From the NCBI RefSeq assembly GCF_000353285.1, contig NZ_KB731324.1:5945018-6009017 (forward strand): a stretch of DNA of 64,000 bases. Direction: 5' to 3'. The notes under the pieces were generated by a model, which was not told where the DNA came from, ran no database searches, and worked only from the letters and a program-made list of their open reading frames with translations. Shown in pieces: positions 59,499 to 64,000 of this stretch. The first letter of the stretch is position 1; each line of letters begins with the position of its first letter. A program made the position numbers and the translations under genes. Source of the DNA: Leptolyngbya boryana PCC 6306 (GTDB lineage Bacteria > Cyanobacteriota > Cyanobacteriia > Leptolyngbyales > Leptolyngbyaceae).

Positions 59499-59537
59499 TT
59501 GCCTCTGACGTTTGATTGAACGTCAGAGGCAATTTTT
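59499..59537 (+). terminator. Rho-independent terminator of gap2
   Basis: Perfect 14-bp arms TTGCCTCTGACGTT / AACGTCAGAGGCAA with a 6-nt loop, then TTTTT. Confidence 0.92.
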
Positions 59538-59572
59538 GTGGGGAGTGGGGAGTGGGGCGATGGGGAGTGGGG
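59538..59572 (+). repeat. G-rich GGGGAGT repeat tract
   Basis: Four GGGGAGTG-like units in 35 bases (GTGGGGAGTGGGGAGTGGGG and on). Such tracts are common in some cyanobacterial genomes. The four G-runs could form a G-quadruplex. Confidence 0.55.
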
Positions 59573-59603
59573 AATCGCTACAGCAACGCGCTCAATGAAG
59601 TTT

Positions 59604-60704
59604 TTATAGCAGTGCCTTTAGACGTTGAGTAAAGGCAGGTTTGTCGAAAATCGATAGGCTTTGTTCTCGGAGCCAGTGTCCATTACAGCGCTGGTCTTCG
59701 CCCTTTAAAATCTCGATGCAAGCGATCGCGACTTCAACCGGATCGCGATACGGGACTTGCCAGCCAAACCGTCCATCCTGTAAGGGATCGGCAGAGCCAT
59801 CCGCATTGCCAGACAGTACTGGAACCCCGCAAGCCATTGCTTCTAAATACACAATGCCAAATCCTTCTTGTGAAGGCATCACATACGCATCTGCTAAACA
59901 ATAATGCTTTGGCAATTCCTCAGAGGGAACAAACCCCGCAAACACAACGCGATCGCTGACTCCCAATTCTTCGGCAAGTTTTTGTAATCTGGGCTGATCA
60001 TCACCGCGCCCAATCACTAAATATTTCGCATCGGGGCAAGATTTGAGGATATCGGGCAGCGCACGAATAGTGACATCAACACCTTTGTAGGGATCGCCTG
60101 ACCACAAGCGGGCAACCGTCATCAACACTTGATGATTTTCAAGGTGGTAACGCTGGACTAACTCCGGCGCTTTGGCTTGGGGACGAAATACGTTGCCATC
60201 GACTGCACAGAAGAGAAAATCGACCTGATCGCGATCAATCCCATTCGCTGCACAGGTGCGATCGCGCGAATATCGACTGATTGTCCAAATGCGATCGGCA
60301 TTTTGTAGCGCTTTTTGTTTGCGGCTCGGTAATGGCTCCCACACCTCTTTTCCATAAGTCAAAACGGTATAGGGAATACCCAACGGTTTGCAGAGCAGTT
60401 CGACCAGTGGCGCGAGGTGAATATGTCCACAAAAGACGCGGCTAGGACGATGCTTGAGGAGATGGGTGAAAAGTGCGATCGCCAGTTTGGCACGTCCGAG
60501 TTTGGCGGAATCCATTTTGCAATAGTGAAATCGCATGTGTTCAGACACAAATGGATTCTCAACGTCAGCACCATCTCGTAGGAGAAAAATATCAGCGTTC
60601 GCGCTTTCTAACTGCGAATAGGCTTGCAAAATATCCTTGACGTAAGACTGAATCCCACCTTCGCACGAGAGAATTTCCAGAAAGACAAAAACGTGGTGAG
60701 CCAT
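59604..60704 (-). CDS. GT4-family glycosyltransferase
   Basis: 366 residues from the ATG at 60,704 (AHHVFVFLEILSCEGGIQSY), chosen because the sequence upstream of it looks non-family; no strong ribosome-binding site is seen at either start. The GGIQ loop near residue 15 holds the acceptor side. MTVARLWSGDPYKGVDVTIR and YLVIGRGDDQPRLQKLAEEL are GT-B hallmarks; EGFGIVYLEAMACGVPVLSG carries the E-x7-E retaining-transferase motif. It probably adds a sugar from a nucleotide donor during polysaccharide or glycolipid synthesis; the sugar is unknown. No cluster of related genes nearby. Confidence 0.85.
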   Translation of the reverse strand: MAHHVFVFLEILSCEGGIQSYVKDILQAYSQLESANADIFLLRDGADVENPFVSEHMRFHYCKMDSAKLGRAKLAIALFTHLLKHRPSRVFCGHIHLAPLVELLCKPLGIPYTVLTYGKEVWEPLPSRKQKALQNADRIWTISRYSRDRTCAANGIDRDQVDFLFCAVDGNVFRPQAKAPELVQRYHLENHQVLMTVARLWSGDPYKGVDVTIRALPDILKSCPDAKYLVIGRGDDQPRLQKLAEELGVSDRVVFAGFVPSEELPKHYCLADAYVMPSQEGFGIVYLEAMACGVPVLSGNADGSADPLQDGRFGWQVPYRDPVEVAIACIEILKGEDQRCNGHWLREQSLSIFDKPAFTQRLKALL

Positions 60705-60827
60705 AAACAGGAAAAAGGGCGAACCGCAGTCCGCCCAGAAGAGCATCAGATTACCCTCTTTTTGAATACCCAAAATCGCCGCATGATCGAACAGTCGTAT
60801 GAACACGCAGCTGATATCCTGCGTCTG

Positions 60828-61121
60828 TTAGTCGCTGGGGCGGACTCGTTTCAGCATTTCTACGAGGATCACATGCGCTTCTTTTGCATCCTTTAAGGTG
60901 CGATCGAAATTCACACGTACCGGAACCGTCTCTCCATTTACCTGTGCTGAAAGATCCATGCCTTTCGCGTCAATAGATTTCATCTCAGCAGCAGTTGCGT
61001 CGCTGATTTTGCCGAAATACTGGGCGTAAACTAAGACTGCATCACCGTGATCTTTATTCATATGACCGCAGATGCGATCGCTAATCGCAGGCGAAAAGGC
61101 TTCACTGACTGACTCAGACAT
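60828..61121 (-). CDS. DUF2470 domain protein
   Basis: 97 residues. ICGHMNKDHGDAVLVYAQYF with its conserved Asn-Lys-Asp-His is the DUF2470 signature, the C-terminal half of HugZ/pyridoxamine-oxidase-like haem proteins. GMDLSAQVNGETVPVRVNFD and HVILVEMLKRV complete the alpha-beta domain. Here it is a stand-alone domain. In related proteins it contacts haem or tetrapyrrole; stand-alone cyanobacterial forms are uncharacterised. The glycosyltransferase gene begins 124 bases downstream on the same strand. Confidence 0.85.
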   Translation of the reverse strand: MSESVSEAFSPAISDRICGHMNKDHGDAVLVYAQYFGKISDATAAEMKSIDAKGMDLSAQVNGETVPVRVNFDRTLKDAKEAHVILVEMLKRVRPSD

Positions 61122-61260
61122 AAGTTCTCTCTATTGCGTCGATCCCGATGATATCGCAATGTGAGATGCGAGGTCATCGTAGAATTTCCTGCGGATGATA
61201 GATGCAATACCTAACGCAAATTTGATTTTGTCTTAACGTAGCTAATCCTAAATCAAGTTG

Positions 61261-61776
61261 ATGCAGCGAAAAAAACTCTGGTGTGGGGTCGCTCTGCTGA
61301 CCTGTGCAACGATTCTGATGCCGCAACCTAGTTTCTCGGCTCCACCTGCGATTGAGTCCGCCCCAGAAACTCAGCCGCAAACTCAACCGATGCGATTAGA
61401 AATTCGGTTGAAGCAGAAACGAGTGACGGTTTATCGCGGCGATACCAAAGTGAAAAGTTATCCGATCGCCGTTGGGCGCGCAGGATGGGAAACGCCCGCT
61501 GGAACTTATAAAATTCGCCAAATGATTCGGAACCCAGCTTGGATTCATCCTTTAGAGGGCTACACCATTCCGGGAGGCGACCCTGACAATCCGCTCGGGC
61601 GATACTGGATTGGATTCTGGACAGACGGCAAGAATTGGATTGGCTTTCATGGCACACCGAATCCAGAATCCGTGGGAACAGCGGCTTCACATGGCTGCAT
61701 CCGTATGTACAACCGAGATGTTGAAGAACTCTTTGGCAAAGTTCGAGTAGGGACAGAAGTTGTCGTGAAGAACTGA
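61261..61776 (+). CDS. L,D-transpeptidase (YkuD family)
   Basis: 171 residues from the ATG at 61,261 (a TTG one codon earlier is possible). N-terminal signal peptide KKLWCGVALLTCATILMPQP then FSAPPAIE. The YkuD domain contains LEIRLKQKRVTVYRGDTKVK, YPIAVGRAGWETPAGTYKI and the active site IGFHGTP...ASHGCIRMYNRD with catalytic Cys and His. It would form 3-3 peptidoglycan cross-links or attach proteins to the wall in the periplasm. No LysM or other targeting domain. Divergent from the DUF2470 gene. Confidence 0.9.
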   Translation: MQRKKLWCGVALLTCATILMPQPSFSAPPAIESAPETQPQTQPMRLEIRLKQKRVTVYRGDTKVKSYPIAVGRAGWETPAGTYKIRQMIRNPAWIHPLEGYTIPGGDPDNPLGRYWIGFWTDGKNWIGFHGTPNPESVGTAASHGCIRMYNRDVEELFGKVRVGTEVVVKN

Positions 61777-61948
61777 TCCCGAATCATAAAATTTGCACTC
61801 GGATAAATCAAACCAGAGGGGGAGTAGGTCTTTTTTCGCAATCACTAGACTACAACCTGTGGTGGTAATCCAGACTCGGATTCTCGCTTCCGGAAACTCG
61901 GTGAGTTTCAATCTGCAAAAACCCTTTTAGGTATACAGGAGAGACCGA

Positions 61949-62803
61949 ATGAACGGAAAGAATAGAAACGCATTTACAAAATTAGCAGGGACAATCGGGG
62001 TCGCAAGCTTTGGTTCTTTGCTCTCGCTACCTGCAATGGCACAGTCGCCATTGAATCCGAATCCTAGTATTTTTAACGAAGCACCTTATACACGGGCTTT
62101 GGCTCAGGCAACTCCAGATTCTTCTACGATCGCGCCTTCTAGTTCTCCAAACACAGATTTGCCTCGTAACTCAACACCGTCACTAGGAAAGGTCAATCCC
62201 AATCCCAGTATTTTTAATGAAGCGCCTTATAATCGCTCTGCTGCGGCATCACCTGACACTTCAACTCCTAGCCTAGCTCCTAGCAGTACGATGCCCAGTG
62301 GCTCTATGACTCCGGGCAGTTCTGTGGCTCCGGGTTCTAGTTCCAGCCCAGCGACTTCTCAGCAGCCGACTTCTCCACGATCGAATCCTTCGACGGTTCC
62401 GACTGAGGCTAGCCCGAGCGAATCTTCCAGTCCAACCCAATCGTCTCCAAGCAGCACTCCATCAACAGTAACTCCGGGAACTTCTAGCCCAACTTCGCCG
62501 AGTCCTTCTGGAGATGTGATTGTCCCGACGACACCTGGCGGCTCTACCACTCCAGATTCAACTACAACACCTGGCGGTTCCACCACCCCAGATTCGACCA
62601 CCACGCCTGGCGGCTCCACCACTCCAGATTCGACCACCACGCCTGGCGGCTCTACCACTCCAGATTCAACTACAACACCTGGCGGTTCCACCACCCCAGA
62701 TTCGACCACCACGCCTGGCGGCTCCACCACTCCAGATTCGACCACCACGCCTTCTAACACAAATGACAGCGATAGTTCTGGTGGAGTACGTGCTCTTTGG
62801 TAA
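61949..62803 (+). CDS. Secreted Ser/Thr/Pro-rich repeat protein
   Basis: 284 residues. A signal peptide (FTKLAGTIGVASFGSLLSLP then AMAQS) is followed by two copies of NPNPSIFNEAPY (about residues 36 and 81). The rest is low-complexity Ser/Thr/Pro and ends in six copies of the 12-residue GGSTTPDSTTTP (gene positions 62,537-62,752), then a short acidic tail. Probably exported, extended and possibly O-glycosylated; the two NPNPSIFNEAPY copies may be a binding motif. No enzymatic domain. A terminator follows. Confidence 0.75.
   Translation: MNGKNRNAFTKLAGTIGVASFGSLLSLPAMAQSPLNPNPSIFNEAPYTRALAQATPDSSTIAPSSSPNTDLPRNSTPSLGKVNPNPSIFNEAPYNRSAAASPDTSTPSLAPSSTMPSGSMTPGSSVAPGSSSSPATSQQPTSPRSNPSTVPTEASPSESSSPTQSSPSSTPSTVTPGTSSPTSPSPSGDVIVPTTPGGSTTPDSTTTPGGSTTPDSTTTPGGSTTPDSTTTPGGSTTPDSTTTPGGSTTPDSTTTPGGSTTPDSTTTPSNTNDSDSSGGVRALW
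62537..62752 (+). repeat. Six 36-bp tandem units forming a perfect 108-bp duplication
   Basis: Units 1-3 (62,537-62,644) and 4-6 (62,645-62,752) are identical, while units within a triplet differ by silent changes, so a 108-bp block was duplicated recently. Each unit encodes GGSTTPDSTTTP. Confidence 0.95.
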
Positions 62804-62841
62804 GTTGAATCGAGGTCAGTTGAATTACTAGTTCTTTCAAG

Positions 62842-62868
62842 GAGGGGGCAATTGCACCCCTCTTTTTT
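62842..62868 (+). terminator. Rho-independent terminator
   Basis: GAGGGG-GCAATTGCA-CCCCTC followed by TTTTTT, 38 bases past the stop of the repeat protein gene. Confidence 0.85.
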
Positions 62869-63568
62869 AATTGAGATAGGTTGCCCATTGTTGGACAATC
62901 TCAGCAGAGCCATACCACTTGCCTCTCGATCGTGGAGAATGACTGACGTTTTCATAAGTCAGATTCTCTGCTCCTTCTAAGTGGGCGGCTTCGATCGGGG
63001 TAATTCCATCCCCCCAAGTATCCCCTCTGCCTCCTGTCAATTGATAGCTGCTATAAGCTAGCCAACTTCCAACCCGCCGCACTCCAAAAATCGACTTGCC
63101 TGCAATACAGACATATTTGACTTCTGGGTAAAACGCACCTGGATACGTCAGATTGACAAAGTTCAAATTCTTCAATGTCCAGCGTTCATAGCTTGTTTGT
63201 GGTGTGCCTAATGTGATTAAGGTTGAAACAAATTGATGTGCCTGCCAGCTATAAACGCGATCGCTAACCCTGCCGTGAATGTCGTAAGCTTTTGCGCCTA
63301 AGTAGATGCGAGAAATCCATCCGCCTGCAGAATGCCCAATGAGATTAATTTTCTCGGTATTGTAAGTCTGCCGAATTTCTTGAACAGTGCGATCAAGCTT
63401 GTCTAAAATCGGTAACACAGATCGACCGCCCAAGGTTGGCAGCCAGTCCCGCTTCACCAAAGGAACGGTTACGGCTGGAATTCCCAGGTCAATGAGAGTT
63501 TGCTGCATTTCGCGATAGTCGATCGCGCCTGCAAGATAGCCTGGCAAAATTACAGTCGGTAAAGGCAT
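62867..63568 (-). CDS. Alpha/beta hydrolase (lipase/esterase-like)
   Basis: 233 residues from the ATG at 63,568; the open frame continues 59 codons upstream but that part overlaps the divergent gene and looks non-family. PTVILPGYLAGAIDYREM is the first strand with the oxyanion region. KINLIGHSAGGWISRIYLG is the nucleophile elbow (GHSAGG). TWGDGITPIEAAHLEG likely contains the acidic residue, and ENVSHSPRSRG the catalytic His. It resembles the cyanobacterial/plant PGAP1-like esterase group. Cytosolic; substrate unknown. Its stop lies next to the terminator of the repeat protein gene. Confidence 0.78.
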   Translation of the reverse strand: MPLPTVILPGYLAGAIDYREMQQTLIDLGIPAVTVPLVKRDWLPTLGGRSVLPILDKLDRTVQEIRQTYNTEKINLIGHSAGGWISRIYLGAKAYDIHGRVSDRVYSWQAHQFVSTLITLGTPQTSYERWTLKNLNFVNLTYPGAFYPEVKYVCIAGKSIFGVRRVGSWLAYSSYQLTGGRGDTWGDGITPIEAAHLEGAENLTYENVSHSPRSRGKWYGSAEIVQQWATYLN

Positions 63569-63623
63569 AACACCAAGAGAACATCTATGTAGAATTGTAA
63601 AGCATTTCTCGATCGTACTGTTT

Positions 63624-64000
63624 ATGCCCCTAGCTCCTTGGCGTTCTCTGATTGCTCGTGCGCTGCATCGAAATCGCGCTCTGCCTAATGCCCGGTATGT
63701 CCAACTGGCAACGGTTCGTCCAGATGGCAAGCCCGCAAATCGCACTATTGTCTTCCGAGGCTTTTTAGAAGAGACGGATCAGCTTAAATTCGTCACAGAC
63801 GATCGCAGTGAGAAACCTCAGCAAATCGAGCATTGCCCTTGGGGAGAGGTGTGCTGGTATTTTCCGAATACTCGTGAACAGTTTCGGATTGCAGGAGAGT
63901 TGAAGCTCATCGATCGCGCAAATTCAGATGAGAAGCTCCAAAAAGCAAGACAGCAAGCATGGCAAGACATGTCAGACAGTGCCAGAATTCAATTCGCCTG
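63624..64000 (+). CDS. Pyridoxamine-phosphate-oxidase-like flavoprotein, 3' end missing
   Basis: Cut by the right edge of the window (125 codons visible, no stop). PLAPWRSLIARALHRNRALP, then ARYVQLATVRPDGKPANRTI and VFRGFLEETDQLKFVTDDRS match the FMN-binding split-barrel of the Npun_F5749/PNPOx-like family, with the Arg/Lys that contact the FMN phosphate. HCPWGEVCWYFPNTREQFRI is a second family stretch. It starts 55 bases from the divergent hydrolase start. True pyridoxamine 5'-phosphate oxidase activity cannot be claimed; family members are often of unknown substrate. Confidence 0.8.
   Translation, partial: MPLAPWRSLIARALHRNRALPNARYVQLATVRPDGKPANRTIVFRGFLEETDQLKFVTDDRSEKPQQIEHCPWGEVCWYFPNTREQFRIAGELKLIDRANSDEKLQKARQQAWQDMSDSARIQFA

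Noticed and set aside
62359..62955. 198-residue minus-strand gene rich in VVESGVVEPPG repeats
   Set aside because: It is the mirror of the Ser/Thr/Pro repeat gene, which has a signal peptide, start signal and terminator; the minus frame has none.

Overview
The window is cyanobacterial chromosome. PsbQ-like and PsbP-like photosystem II lipoproteins, an NADP-type GAPDH (gap2), DUF3038/DUF4335 and DUF6464 proteins, a cobN-type chelatase and the GCGATCGC (HIP1-like) octamer scattered through most chromosomal genes all point that way. Nothing in the sequence fixes the genus. A Leptolyngbya-like filamentous cyanobacterium is a reasonable guess only.

Left flank (1-17.6 kb), ordinary housekeeping: psbQ (cut by the window edge), a ThiO-like FAD oxidoreductase, hemC, an unusual adenylation-carrier-acyltransferase fusion, dapB, a WD40 protein, a secreted pentapeptide-repeat protein, ispD overlapping a convergent SLOG/LSDAT-like gene, a GAF histidine kinase, cobN, a membrane protein, a small secreted protein, and a collapsed pseudogene copy of that membrane protein gene.

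Integrated mobile element (about 17,644-47,290, 29.6 kb): it sits in a tRNA-Lys(CUU) gene. The 45-bp 3' part of the tRNA is repeated exactly at both ends (17,599-17,643 and 47,246-47,290). Minus-strand module (17.8-30.7 kb): tyrosine integrase, excisionase-like protein, TOPRIM/D5-type primase-helicase, GIY-YIG and HNH nucleases, HicA-like protein, a membrane-anchored FtsK/TraB-like DNA pump with an array of 8-bp repeats just past its 3' end, small membrane proteins and lipoproteins, and a ParM/ParR-like segregation pair. Plus-strand module (30.95-39.6 kb): ribbon-helix-helix regulator, tail-chaperone-like pair, a 1422-residue tape measure with lytic transglycosylase and M23 peptidase domains, a tail-fibre-like protein, and a TerS-like helix-turn-helix protein. 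No capsid, portal, large terminase, sheath or tail-tube gene is visible. Cargo (39.9-46.5 kb): a 102-bp tandem repeat array, a trypsin-like protease, small membrane proteins, an AT-rich KAP P-loop NTPase and a SPOR/TPR-like protein. Right end: a two-armed array of 15 CGGAGTCA/TGACTCCG repeats around an AT-rich centre, resembling a replication origin.

The element therefore combines plasmid traits (partition, origin-like iterons, DNA pump) with a partial phage-tail module. It could be a phage satellite, a degenerate phage-plasmid, or a plasmid that uses a TraB-like dsDNA transfer route. This is the part most likely to be undescribed.

Right flank (47.2-64 kb), chromosome again: tRNA-Lys, cobL, a DUF6464 protein, the DUF4335-DUF3038 pair, psbP-like, maf, a Ser/Thr kinase, a small membrane protein, ybaB, murB-murC, gap2, a GT4 glycosyltransferase, a DUF2470 protein, an L,D-transpeptidase, a repeat-rich secreted protein, a lipase-like hydrolase and a truncated pyridoxamine-phosphate-oxidase-like gene. 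All function calls are by reading motifs; no database search was run.
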